NCBI GenBank assembly: GCA_030533445.1
Contig: JARPUW010000038.1
Coordinates: 124,001 to 188,000, forward strand
DNA length: 64,000 nucleotides
Reading direction: 5' to 3'
From: Cyprinodon diabolis
Taxonomy: Eukaryota > Chordata > Actinopteri > Cyprinodontiformes > Cyprinodontidae
Each line of letters begins with the position of its first letter. Position 1 is the first letter of the stretch. The notes below the pieces were generated by a model. It saw only the letters and a program-made list of their open reading frames with translations, made no database searches and was not told the DNA's origin. The position numbers and the translations under genes were made by a program. Of this stretch, positions 12,792 to 25,565 are shown piece by piece.

Positions 12792-15700
12792 ACTAACAAT
12801 ATAAAGTAGATTTGAGCAGATGTTTTTGGTTCCAAGCTTCAAATCAGAAGGTTGAGGCCAAAACGCTCTTTTCACAGTGAGATAATGCCATTTTGGCCTC
12901 TGGAGTTGTAACAGACAAACCATTAATGATACAGCCATGATCTTTTCAGGCAATCATCTAGAGCTGAAAACTAACAATATAAAGTAGATTTGAGCAGATG
13001 TTTTTGGTTCCAAGCTTCAAACCAGAAGGTTGAGGCCAAAACGCTCTTTTCACAGTGAGATAATGCCATTTTGGCCTCTGGAGTTGTAACAGACAAACCA
13101 TTAATGATACAGCCATGATCTTTTCAGGCAATCATCTAGAGCTGAAAACTAACAATATAAAGTAGATTTGAGAAGATGTTTTTGGTTCCAAGCTTCAAAT
13201 CAGAAGTTGAGGCCAAAACGCTCTTTTCAAAGTGAGATAATGCCATTTTGGCCTCTGGAGTTGTAACAGACAAACCATTAATGATACAGCCATGATCTTT
13301 TCTGGCAATAATCTAGAGCTGAAAACTAACAATATAAAGGAGATTTGAGCAGATGTTTTTGGTTCCAAGCTTCAAATCAGAAGGTTGAGGCCAAAACGCT
13401 CTTTTCACAGTGAGATAATGCCATTTTGGCCTCTGGAGTTGTAACAGACAAACCATTAATGATACAGCCATGATCTTTTCTGGCAATCATCTAGAGCTGA
13501 AAACTAACAATATAAAGGAGATTTGAGCAGATGTTTTTGGTTCCAAGCTTCAAATCAGAAGTTGAGGCCAAAACGCTCTTTTCACAGTGAGATAATGCCA
13601 TTTTGGCCTCTTGAGTTGTAACAGACAAACCATTAATGATACAGCCATGATCTTTTCTGGCAATCATCTAGAGCTGAAAACTAACAATATAAAGTAGATT
13701 TGAGCAGATGTTTTTGGTTCCAAGCTTCAAATCGTAAGGTTGAGGCCAAAACGCTCTTTTCACAGTGAGATAATGCCATTTTGGCCTCTGGAGTTGTAAC
13801 AGACAAACCATTAATGATACAGCCATGATCTTTTCAGGCAATCATCTAGAGCTGAAAACTAACAATATAAAGTAGATTTGAGCAGATGTTTTTGGTTCCA
13901 AGCTTCAAATCGTAAGGTTGAGGCCAAAACGCTCTTTTCACAGTGAGATAATGCCATTTTGGCCTCTGGAGTTGTAACAGACAAACCATTAATGATACAG
14001 CCATGATCTTTTCAGGCAATCACCTAGAGCTGAAAACTAACAATATAAAGTAGATTTGAGCAGATGTTTTTGGTTCCAAGCTTCAAATCAGAAGTTGAGG
14101 CCAAAACGCTCTTTTCACAGTGAGATAATGCCATTTTGGCCTCTGGAGTTGTAACAGACAAACCATTAATGATACAGCCATGATCTTTTCTGGCAATCAT
14201 CTAGAGCTGAAAACTAACAATATAAAGTAGATTTGAGCAGATGTTTTTGGTTCCAAGCTTCAAATCAGAAGGTTGAGGCCAAAACGCTCTTTTCACAGTG
14301 AGATAATGCCATTTTGGCCTCTGGAGTTGTAACAGACAAACCATTAATGATACAGCCATGATCTTTTCTGGCAATCATCTAGAGCTGAAAACTAACAATA
14401 TAGAGTAGATTTGAGCAGATGTTTTTGGTTCCAAGCTTCAAATCAGAAGGTTGAGGCCAAAACGCTCTTTTCACAGTGAGATAATGCCATTTTGGCCTCT
14501 GGAGTTGTAACAGACAAACCATTAATGATACAGCCATGATCTTTTCTGGCAATCATCTAGAGCTGAAAACTAACAATATAAAGTAGATTTGAGCAGATGT
14601 TTTTGGTTCCAAGCTTCAAATCAGAAGGTTGAGGCCAAAACGCTCTTTTCACAGTGAGATAATGCCATTTTGGCCTCTGAGTTGTAACAGACAAACCATT
14701 AATGATACAGCCATGATCTTTTCAGGCAATCATCTAGAGCTGAAAACTAACAATATAAAGTAGATTTGAGAAGATGTTTTTGGTTCCAAGCTTCAAAACA
14801 GAAGGTTGAGGCCAAAACGCTCTTTTCACAGTGAGATAATGCCATTTTGGCCTCTGGAGTTGTAACAGACAAACCATTAATGATACAGCCATGATCTTTT
14901 CAGGCAATCATCTAGAGCTGAAAACTAACAATATAAGTAGATTTGAGCAGATGTTTTTGGTTCCAAGCTTCAAATCAGAAGTTGAGGCCAAAACGCACTT
15001 TTCACAGTGAGATAATGCCATTTTGGCCTCTGGAGTTGTAACAGACAAACCATTAATGATACAGCCATGATCTTTTCTGGCAATCATCTAGAGCTGAAAA
15101 CTAACAATATAAAGGAGATTTGAGCAGATGTTTTTGGTTCCAAGCTTCAAATCAGAAGGTTGAGGCCAAAACGCTCTTTTCACAGTGAGATAATGCCATT
15201 TTGGCCTCTGGAGTTGTAACAGACAAACCATTAATGATACAGCCATGATCTTTTCTGGCAATCATCTAGAGCTGAAAACTAACAATATAAAGTAGATTTG
15301 AGCAGATGTTTTTGGTTCCAAGCTTCAAATCAGAAGTTGATGCCAAAACGCTCTTTTCACAGTGAGATAATGCCATTTTGGCCTCTGGAGTTGTAACAGA
15401 CAAACCATTAATGATACAGCCATGATCTTTTCAGGCAATCATCTAGAGCTGAAAACTAACAATATAAAGTAGATTTGAGCAGATGTTTTTGGTTCCAAGC
15501 TTCAAATCAGAAGTTGAGGCCAAAACGCACTTTTCACAGTGAGATAATGCCATTTTGGCCTCTGGAGTTGTAACAGACAAACCATTAATGATACAGCCAT
15601 GATCTTTTCAGGCAATCATCTAGAGCTGAAAACTAACAATATAAAGTAGATTTGAGCAGATGTTTTTGGTTCCAAGCTTCAAATCAGAAGTTGAGGCCAA

Positions 15701-16695
15701 AACGCACTTTTCACAGTGAGATAATGCCATTTGGCCTCTGGAGTTGTAACAGACAAACCATTAATGATACAGCCATGATCTTTTCTGGCAATCATCTAGA
15801 GCTGAAAACTAACAATATAAAGGAGATTTGAGCAGATGTTTTTGGTTCCAAGCTTCAAATCAGAAGGTTGAGGCCAAAACGCTCTTTTCACAGTGAGATA
15901 ATGCCATTTTGGCCTCTGGAGTTGTAACAGACAAACCATTAATGATACAGCCATGATCTTTTCTGGCAATCATCTAGAGCTGAAAACTAACAATATAAAG
16001 TAGATTTGAGCAGATGTTTTTGGTTCCAAGCTTCAAATCAGAAGTTGAGGCCAAAACGCTCTTTTCACAGTGAGATAATGCCATTTTGGCCTCTTGAGTT
16101 GTAACAGACAAACCATTAATGATACAGCCATGATCTTTTCTGGCAATCATCTAGAGCTGAAAACTAACAATATAAAGTAGATTTGAGCAGATGTTTTTGG
16201 TTCCAAGCTTCAAATCGTAAGGTTTAGGCCAAAACGCTCTTTTCACAGTGAGATAATGCCATTTTGGCCTCTGGAGTTGTAACAGACAAACCATTAATGA
16301 TACAGCCATGATCTTTTCAGGCAATCACCTAGAGCTGAAAACTAACAATATAAAGTAGATTTGAGCAGATGTTTTTGGTTCCAAGCTTCAAATCAGAAGT
16401 TGAGGCCAAAACGCTCTTTTCACAGTGAGATAATGCCATTTTGGCCTCTTGAGTTGTAACAGACAAACCATTAATGATACAGCCATGATCTTTTCTGGCA
16501 ATCATCTAGAGCTGAAAACTAACAATATAAAGTAGATTTGAGCAGATGTTTTTGGTTCCAAGCTTCAAATCGTAAGGTTGAGGCCAAAACGCTCTTTTCA
16601 CAGTGAGATAATGCCATTTTGGCCTCTGGAGTTGTAACAGACAAACCATTAATGATACAGCCATGATCTTTTCAGGCAATCACCTAGAGCTGAAA

Positions 16696-17579
16696 ACTAA
16701 CAATGTAAAGTAGATTTGAGCAGATGTTTTTGGTTCCAAGCTTCAAATCAGAAGTTGAGGCCAAAACGCTCTTTTCACAGTGAGATAATGCCATTTGGCC
16801 TCTGGAGTTGTAATAGACAAACATTAATGATACAGCCATGATCTTTTCTGGCAATCACCTAGAGCTGAAAACTAACAATATAAAGTAGATTTGAGCAGAT
16901 GTTTTTGGTTCCAAGCTTCAAATCAGAAGGTTGAGGCCAAAACGCTCTTTTCACAGTGAGATAATGCCATTTTGGCCTCTGGAGTTGTAACAGACAAACC
17001 ATTAATGATACAGCCATGATCTTTTCAGGCAATCATCTAGAGCTGAAAACTAACAATATAAAGTAGATTTGAGCAGATGTTTTTGGTTCCAAGCTTCAAA
17101 TCAGAAGTTGAGGCCAAAACGCTCTTTTCACAGTGAGATAATGCCATTTTGGCCTCTGGAGTTGTAACAGACAAACCATTAATGATACAGCCATGATCTT
17201 TTCAGGCAATCATCTAGAGCTGAAAACTAACAATATAAAGTAGATTTGAGCAGATGTTTTTGGTTCCAAGCTTCAAATCAGAAGTTGAGGCCAAAACGCT
17301 CTTTTCACAGTGAGATAATGCCATTTTGGCCTCTGGAGTTGTAACAGACAAACCATTAATGATACAGCCATGATCTTTTCAGGCAATCACCTAGAGCTGA
17401 AAACTAACAATGTAAAGTAGATTTGAGCAGATGTTTTTGGTTCCAAGCTTCAAATCAGAAGTTGAGGCCAAAACGCACTTTTCACAGTGAGATAATGCCA
17501 TTTTGGCCTCTGGAGTTGTAACAGACAAACCATTAATGATACAGCCATGATCTTTTCAGGCAATCACCTAGAGCTGAAA
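16696..17579. repeat. 5-monomer sub-repeat, unit 1
   Basis: Five monomers in order: GTAAAG+TAATAG; AGAAGG with CAGG/ATCATC; AGAAGTTG with CAGG/ATCATC; AGAAGTTG with CAGG/ATCACC; GTAAAG+CGCAC. The TAATAG mark at 16811 recurs at 17696. This unit has two 1-bp losses, in the T4 run near 16793 and in the CAAACC near 16820. The same five-monomer string occurs once near 22.37-23.26 kb and once near 43.3-44.2 kb. Confidence 0.85.
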
Positions 17580-18465
17580 ACTAACAATGTAAAGTAGATT
17601 TGAGCAGATGTTTTTGGTTCCAAGCTTCAAATCAGAAGTTGAGGCCAAAACGCTCTTTTCACAGTGAGATAATGCCATTTTGGCCTCTGGAGTTGTAATA
17701 GACAAACCATTAATGATACAGCCATGATCTTTTCTGGCAATCACCTAGAGCTGAAAACTAACAATATAAAGTAGATTTGAGCAGATGTTTTTGGTTCCAA
17801 GCTTCAAATCAGAAGGTTGAGGCCAAAACGCTCTTTTCACAGTGAGATAATGCCATTTTGGCCTCTGGAGTTGTAACAGACAAACCATTAATGATACAGC
17901 CATGATCTTTTCAGGCAATCATCTAGAGCTGAAAACTAACAATATAAAGTAGATTTGAGCAGATGTTTTTGGTTCCAAGCTTCAAATCAGAAGTTGAGGC
18001 CAAAACGCTCTTTTCACAGTGAGATAATGCCATTTTGGCCTCTGGAGTTGTAACAGACAAACCATTAATGATACAGCCATGATCTTTTCAGGCAATCATC
18101 TAGAGCTGAAAACTAACAATATAAAGTAGATTTGAGCAGATGTTTTTGGTTCCAAGCTTCAAATCAGAAGTTGAGGCCAAAACGCTCTTTTCACAGTGAG
18201 ATAATGCCATTTTGGCCTCTGGAGTTGTAACAGACAAACCATTAATGATACAGCCATGATCTTTTCAGGCAATCACCTAGAGCTGAAAACTAACAATGTA
18301 AAGTAGATTTGAGCAGATGTTTTTGGTTCCAAGCTTCAAATCAGAAGTTGAGGCCAAAACGCACTTTTCACAGTGAGATAATGCCATTTTGGCCTCTGGA
18401 GTTGTAACAGACAAACCATTAATGATACAGCCATGATCTTTTCTGGCAATCATCTAGAGCTGAAA
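17580..18465. repeat. 5-monomer sub-repeat, unit 2 (886 bp)
   Basis: Repeats the order of the preceding five monomers. Its last monomer (GTAAAG+CGCAC at 18289) ends TTTTCTGG/ATCATC, like the single-copy versions elsewhere, while the last monomer of unit 1 ends TTTTCAGG/ATCACC. Unit 1 therefore joins to unit 2 through a hybrid monomer, the expected product of an in-register unequal exchange. Confidence 0.8.
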
Positions 18466-21400
18466 ACTAACAATATAAAGTAGATTTGAGCAGATGTTTT
18501 TGGTTCCAAGCTTCAAATCAGAAGGTTGAGGCCAAAACGCTCTTTTCACAGTGAGATAATGCCATTTTGGCCTCTGGAGTTGTAACAGACAAACCATTAA
18601 TGATACAGCCATGATCTTTTCAGGCAATCATCTAGAGCTGAAAACTAACAATATAAAGTAGATTTGAGCAGATGTTTTTGGTTCCAAGCTTCAAATCAGA
18701 AGGTTGAGGCCAAAACGCTCTTTTCACAGTGAGATAATGCCATTTTGGCCTCTGGAGTTGTAACAGACAAACCATTAATGATACAGCCATGATCTTTTCA
18801 GGCAATCATCTAGAGCTGAAAACTAACAATATAAAGTAGATTTGAGAAGATGTTTTTGGTTCCAAGCTTCAAATCAGAAGTTGAGGCCAAAACGCTCTTT
18901 TCACAGTGAGATAATGCCATTTTGGCCTCTGGAGTTGTAACAGACAAACCATTAATGATACAGCCATGATCTTTTCTGGCAATCATCTAGAGCTGAAAAC
19001 TAACAATATAAAGGAGATTTGAGCAGATGTTTTTGGTTCCAAGCTTCAAATCAGAAGGTTGAGGCCAAAACGCTCTTTCACAGTGAGATAATGCCATTTT
19101 GGCCTCTGGAGTTGTAACAGACAAACCATTAATGATACAGCCATGATCTTTTCTGGCAATCATCTAGAGCTGAAAACTAACAATATAAAGGAGATTTGAG
19201 CAGATGTTTTTGGTTCCAAGCTTCAAATCAGAAGTTGAGGCCAAAACGCTCTTTTCACAGTGAGATAATGCCATTTTGGCCTCTTGAGTTGTAACAGACA
19301 AACCATTAATGATACAGCCATGATCTTTTCTGGCAATCATCTAGAGCTGAAAACTAACAATATAAAGTAGATTTGAGCAGATGTTTTTGGTTCCAAGCTT
19401 CAAATCGTAAGGTTGAGGCCAAAACGCTCTTTTCACAGTGAGATAATGCCATTTTGGCCTCTGGAGTTGTAACAGACAAACCATTAATGATACAGCCATG
19501 ATCTTTTCAGGCAATCATCTAGAGCTGAAAACTAACAATATAAAGTAGATTTGAGCAGATGTTTTTGGTTCCAAGCTTCAAATCGTAAGGTTGAGGCCAA
19601 ACGCTCTTTTCACAGTGAGATAATGCCATTTTGGCCTCTGGAGTTGTAACAGACAAACCATTAATGATACAGCCATGATCTTTTCTGGCAATCATCTAGA
19701 GCTGAAAACTAACAATATAAAGTAGATTTGAGCAGATGTTTTTGGTTCCAAGCTTCAAATCAGAAGGTTGAGGCCAAAACGCTCTTTTCACAGTGAGATA
19801 ATGCCATTTTGGCCTCTGGAGTTGTAACAGACAAACCATTAATGATACAGCCATGATCTTTTCTGGCAATCATCTAGAGCTGAAAACTAACAATATAAAG
19901 TAGATTTGAGCAGATGTTTTTGGTTCCAAGCTTCAAATCAGAAGGTTGAGGCCAAAACGCTCTTTTCACAGTGAGATAATGCCATTTTGGCCTCTGGAGT
20001 TGTAACAGACAAACCATTAATGATACAGCCATGATCTTTTCTGGCAATCATCTAGAGCTGAAAACTAACAATATAGAGTAGATTTGAGCAGATGTTTTTG
20101 GTTCCAAGCTTCAAATCAGAAGGTTGAGGCCAAAACGCTCTTTTCACAGTGAGATAATGCCATTTTGGCCTCTGGAGTTGTAACAGACAAACCATTAATG
20201 ATACAGCCATGATCTTTTCTGGCAATCATCTAGAGCTGAAAACTAACAATATAAAGTAGATTTGAGCAGATGTTTTTGGTTCCAAGCTTCAAATCAGAAG
20301 GTTGAGGCCAAAACGCTCTTTTCACAGTGAGATAATGCCATTTTGGCCTCTGGAGTTGTAACAGACAAACCATTAATGATACAGCCATGATCTTTTCAGG
20401 CAATCATCTAGAGCTGAAAACTAACAATATAAAGTAGATTTGAGAAGATGTTTTTGGTTCCAAGCTTCAAAACAGAAGGTTGAGGCCAAAACGCTCTTTT
20501 CACAGTGAGATAATGCCATTTGGCCTCTGGAGTTGTAACAGACAAACCATTAATGATACAGCCATGATCTTTTCAGGCAATCATCTAGAGCTGAAAACTA
20601 ACAATATAAAGTAGATTTGAGCAGATGTTTTTGGTTCCAAGCTTCAAATCAGAAGTTGAGGCCAAAACGCACTTTTCACAGTGAGATAATGCCATTTTGG
20701 CCTCTGGAGTTGTAACAGACAAACCATTAATGATACAGCCATGATCTTTTCTGGCAATCATCTAGAGCTGAAAACTAACAATATAAAGGAGATTTGAGCA
20801 GATGTTTTTGGTTCCAAGCTTCAAATCAGAAGGTTGAGGCCAAAACGCTCTTTTCACAGTGAGATAATGCCATTTTGGCCTCTGGAGTTGTAACAGACAA
20901 ACCATTAATGATACAGCCATGATCTTTTCTGGCAATCATCTAGAGCTGAAAACTAACAATATAAAGTAGATTTGAGCAGATGTTTTTGGTTCCAAGCTTC
21001 AAATCAGAAGTTGATGCCAAAACGCTCTTTTCACAGTGAGATAATGCCATTTTGGCCTCTGGAGTTGTAACAGACAAACCATTAATGATACAGCCATGAT
21101 CTTTTCAGGCAATCATCTAGAGCTGAAAACTAACAATATAAAGTAGATTTGAGCAGATGTTTTTGGTTCCAAGCTTCAAATCAGAAGTTGAGGCCAAAAC
21201 GCACTTTTCACAGTGAGATAATGCCATTTTGGCCTCTGGAGTTGTAACAGACAAACCATTAATGATACAGCCATGATCTTTTCAGGCAATCATCTAGAGC
21301 TGAAAACTAACAATATAAAGTAGATTTGAGCAGATGTTTTGGTTCCAAGCGCTTCAAATCAGAAGTTGAGGCCAAAACGCACTTTTCACAGTGAGATAAT

Positions 21401-23257
21401 GCCATTTTGGCCTCTGGAGTTGTAACAGACAAACCATTAATGATACAGCCATGATCTTTTCTGGCAATCATCTAGAGCTGAAAACTAACAATATAAAGGA
21501 GATTTGAGCAGATGTTTTTGGTTCCAAGCTTCAAATCAGAAGGTTGAGGCCAAAACGCTCTTTTCACAGTGAGATAATGCCATTTTGGCCTCTGGAGTTG
21601 TAACAGACAAACCATTAATGATACAGCCATGATCTTTTCTGGCAATCATCTAGAGCTGAAAACTAACAATATAAAGTAGATTTGAGCAGATGTTTTTGGT
21701 TCCAAGCTTCAAATCAGAAGTTGAGGCCAAAACGCTCTTTTCACAGTGAGATAATGCCATTTTGGCCTCTTGAGTTGTAACAGACAAACCATTAATGATA
21801 CAGCCATGATCTTTTCTGGCAATCATCTAGAGCTGAAAACTAACAATATAAAGTAGATTTGAGCAGATGTTTTTGGTTCCAAGCTTCAAATCGTAAGGTT
21901 GAGGCCAAAACGCTCTTTTCACAGTGAGATAATGCCATTTTGGCCTCTGGAGTTGTAACAGACAAACCATTAATGATACAGCCATGATCTTTTCAGGCAA
22001 TCACCTAGAGCTGAAAACTAACAATATAAAGTAGATTTGAGCAGATGTTTTTGGTTCCAAGCTTCAAATCAGAAGTTGAGGCCAAAACGCTCTTTTCACA
22101 GTGAGATAATGCCATTTTGGCCTCTTGAGTTGTAACAGACAAACCATTAATGATACAGCCATGATCTTTTCTGGCAATCATCTAGAGCTGAAAACTAACA
22201 ATATAAAGTAGATTTGAGCAGATGTTTTTGGTTCCAAGCTTCAAATCGTAAGGTTGAGGCCAAAACGCTCTTTTCACAGTGAGATAATGCCATTTTGGCC
22301 TCTGGAGTTGTAACAGACAAACCATTAATGATACAGCCATGATCTTTTCAGGCAATCACCTAGAGCTGAAAACTAACAATGTAAAGTAGATTTGAGCAGA
22401 TGTTTTTGGTTCCAAGCTTCAAATCAGAAGTTGAGGCCAAAACGCTCTTTTCACAGTGAGATAATGCCATTTTGGCCTCTGGAGTTGTAATAGACAAACC
22501 ATTAATGATACAGCCATGATCTTTTCTGGCAATCACCTAGAGCTGAAAACTAACAATATAAAGTAGATTTGAGCAGATGTTTTTGGTTCCAAGCTTCAAA
22601 TCAGAAGGTTGAGGCCAAAACGCTCTTTTCACAGTGAGATAATGCCATTTTGGCCTCTGGAGTTGTAACAGACAAACCATTAATGATACAGCCATGATCT
22701 TTTCAGGCAATCATCTAGAGCTGAAAACTAACAATATAAAGTAGATTTGAGCAGATGTTTTTGGTTCCAAGCTTCAAATCAGAAGTTGAGGCCAAAACGC
22801 TCTTTTCACAGTGAGATAATGCCATTTTGGCCTCTGGAGTTGTAACAGACAAACCATTAATGATACAGCCATGATCTTTTCAGGCAATCATCTAGAGCTG
22901 AAAACTAACAATATAAAGTAGATTTGAGCAGATGTTTTTGGTTCCAAGCTTCAAATCAGAAGTTGAGGCCAAAACGCTCTTTTCACAGTGAGATAATGCC
23001 ATTTTGGCCTCTGGAGTTGTAACAGACAAACCATTAATGATACAGCCATGATCTTTTCAGGCAATCACCTAGAGCTGAAAACTAACAATGTAAAGTAGAT
23101 TTGAGCAGATGTTTTTGGTTCCAAGCTTCAAATCAGAAGTTGAGGCCAAAACGCACTTTTCACAGTGAGATAATGCCATTTTGGCCTCTGGAGTTGTAAC
23201 AGACAAACCATTAATGATACAGCCATGATCTTTTCTGGCAATCATCTAGAGCTGAAA
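18466..23257. repeat. 32-monomer HOR, copy 2 (lacks the extra 5-mer)
   Basis: Same monomer order as 12792-18465, but the five-monomer unit is present once (GTAAAG at 22381 and about 23089). Private indels are a missing T in CGCTCTTT near 19076, a missing A near 19599, a missing T near 20519, and a T loss plus GC gain near 21337-21352. The last gives AAGCGCTT in place of the HindIII site. From 19708 this copy is also part of the block repeated about 21 kb downstream. Confidence 0.8.
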
Positions 23258-25565
23258 ACTAACAATATAAAGTAGATTTGAGCAGATGTTTTTGGTTCCA
23301 AGCTTCAAATCAGAAGGTTGAGGCCAAAACGCTCTTTTCACAGTGAGATAATGCCATTTTGGCCTCTGGAGTTGTAACAGACAAACCATTAATGATACAG
23401 CCATGATCTTTTCTGGCAATCATCTAGAGCTGAAAACTAACAATATAAAGTAGATTTGAGCAGATGTTTTTGGTTCCAAGCTTCAAATCAGAAGTTGAGG
23501 CCAAAACGCTCTTTTCACAGTGAGATAATGCCATTTTGGCCTCTGGAGTTGTAATAGACAAACCATTAATGATACAGCCATGATCTTTTCTGGCAATCAC
23601 CTAGAGCTGAAAACTAACAATATAAAGTAGATTTGAGCAGATGTTTTTGGTTCCAAGCTTCAAATCAGAAGGTTGAGGCCAAAACGCTCTTTTCACAGTG
23701 AGATAATGCCATTTTGGCCTCTGGAGTTGTAACAGACAAACCATTAATGATACAGCCATGATCTTTTCAGGCAATCATCTAGAGCTGAAAACTAACAATA
23801 TAAAGTAGATTTGAGCAGATGTTTTTGGTTCCAAGCTTCAAATCAGAAGTTGAGGCCAAAACGCTCTTTTCACAGTGAGATAATGCCATTTTGGCCTCTG
23901 GAGTTGTAACAGACAAACCATTAATGATACAGCCATGATCTTTTCTGGCAATCATATAGAGCTGAAAACTAACAATATAAAGTAGATTTGAGCAGATGTT
24001 TTTGGTTCCAAGCTTCAAATCAGAAGTTGAGGCCAAAACGCTCTTTTCACAGTGAGATAATGCCATTTTGGCCTCTGGAGTTGTAACAGACAAACCATTA
24101 ATGATACAGCCATGATCTTTTCAGGCAATCATCTAGAGCTGAAAACTAACAATATAAAGTAGATTTGAGCAGATGTTTTTGGTTCCAAGCTTCAAATCAG
24201 AAGTTGAGGCCAAAACGCTCTTTTCACAGTGAGATAATGCCATTTTGGCCTCTGGAGTTGTAACAGACAAACCATTAATGATACAGCCATGATCTTTTCT
24301 GGCAATCATCTAGAGCTGAAAACTAACAATATAAAGTAGATTTGAGCAGATGTTTTTGGTTCCAAGCTTCAAATCGTAAGGTTGAGGCCAAAACGCTCTT
24401 TTCACAGTGAGATAATGCCATTTTGGCCTCTGGAGTTGTAACAGACAAACCATTAATGATACAGCCATGATCTTTTCAGGCAATCACCTAGAGCTGAAAA
24501 CTAACAATATAAAGTAGATTTGAGCAGATGTTTTTGGTTCCAAGCTTCAAATCAGAAGTTGAGGCCAAAACGCACTTTTCACAGTGAGATAATGCCATTT
24601 TGGCCTCTGGAGTTGTAACAGACAAACCATTAATGATACAGCCATGATCTTTTCTGGCAATCATCTAGAGCTGAAAACTAACAATATAAAGTAGATTTGA
24701 GCAGATGTTTTTGGTTCCAAGCTTCAAATCAGAAGGTTGAGGCCAAAACGCTCTTTTCACAGTGAGATAATGCCATTTTGGCCTCTGGAGTTGTAACAGA
24801 CAAACCATTAATGATACAGCCATGATCTTTTCAGGCAATCACCTAGAGCTGAAAACTAACAATATAAAGTAGATTTGAGCAGATGTTTTTGGTTCCAAGC
24901 TTCAAATCAGAAGTTGAGGCCAAAACGCACTTTTCACAGTGAGATAATGCCATTTTGGCCTCTGGAGTTGTAACAGACAAACCATTAATGATACAGCCAT
25001 GATCTTTTCTGGCAATCATCTAGAGCTGAAAACTAACAATATAAAGTAGATTTGAGCAGATGTTTTTGGTTCCAAGCTTCAAATCAGAAGGTTGAGGCCA
25101 AAACGCTCTTTTCACAGTGAGATAATGCCATTTTGGCCTCTGGAGTTGTAACAGACAAACCATTAATGATACAGCCATGATCTTTTCTGGCAATCATCTA
25201 GAGCTGAAAACTAACAATATAAAGTAGATTTGAGCAGATGTTTTTGGTTCCAAGCTTCAAATCAGAAGGTTGAGGCCAAAACGCTCTTTTCACAGTGAGA
25301 TAATGCCATTTTGGCCTCTGGAGTTGTAACAGACAAACCATTAATGATACAGCCATGATCTTTTCAGGCAATCATCTAGAGCTGAAAACTAACAATATAA
25401 AGTAGATTTGAGCAGATGTTTTTGGTTCCAAGCTTCAAAACAGAAGGTTGAGGCCAAAACGCTCTTTTCACAGTGAGATAATGCCATTTTGGCCTCTGGA
25501 GTTGTAACAGACAAACCATTAATGATACAGCCATGATCTTTTCAGGCAATCATCTAGAGCTGAAA
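19708..25565. repeat. Long-range duplicated block, left copy (about 5.9 kb)
   Basis: Marks here recur at 20,954-20,955 bp (118 monomers): AGAG 20073 to 41027, GAGAAG 20442 to 41396, GATGCC 21013 to 41968, GGAG 21495 to 42449, and the ATCATATA monomer 23790 to about 44745. Near 24.68 kb the left copy has one monomer where the right has two (45631 and 45809), after which the spacing becomes 21,132 bp, up to the AACAGAAGG monomer at 25388 (46520 in the right copy). Confidence 0.8.

Larger units (their letters stand above)
12792..18465. repeat. 32-monomer HOR, copy 1 (about 5.67 kb)
   Basis: Variant order is GAGAAG (13170), two GGAG monomers, CTCTTG, two TCGTAAGG monomers, AGAG, GAGAAG with AACAGAAGG, CGCAC, GGAG, GATGCC (15339), CTCTTG twice, then GTAAAG with TAATAG. 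The same order recurs 5,674 bp later (GAGAAG 13170 to 18844; GATGCC 15339 to 21013; GTAAAG 16705 to 22381, shifted by 2 bases through small indels). This copy contains a tandem 5-monomer repeat near its end that copy 2 has once, and several 1-bp deletions. Confidence 0.8.

Noticed and set aside
21346..21353. AAGCGCTT as a regulatory palindrome
   Set aside because: It occurs once, is explained by a 2-bp gain inside the HindIII site, and may be a consensus error.
23779..24093. 104-residue minus-strand open frame, with copies at 44733, 46863, 50057, 52187, 56625 and 58755
   Set aside because: All are the same ATCATATA monomer pair reappearing through HOR duplication. They start on TTG, have no promoter or codon signal, and match no family I recognise.
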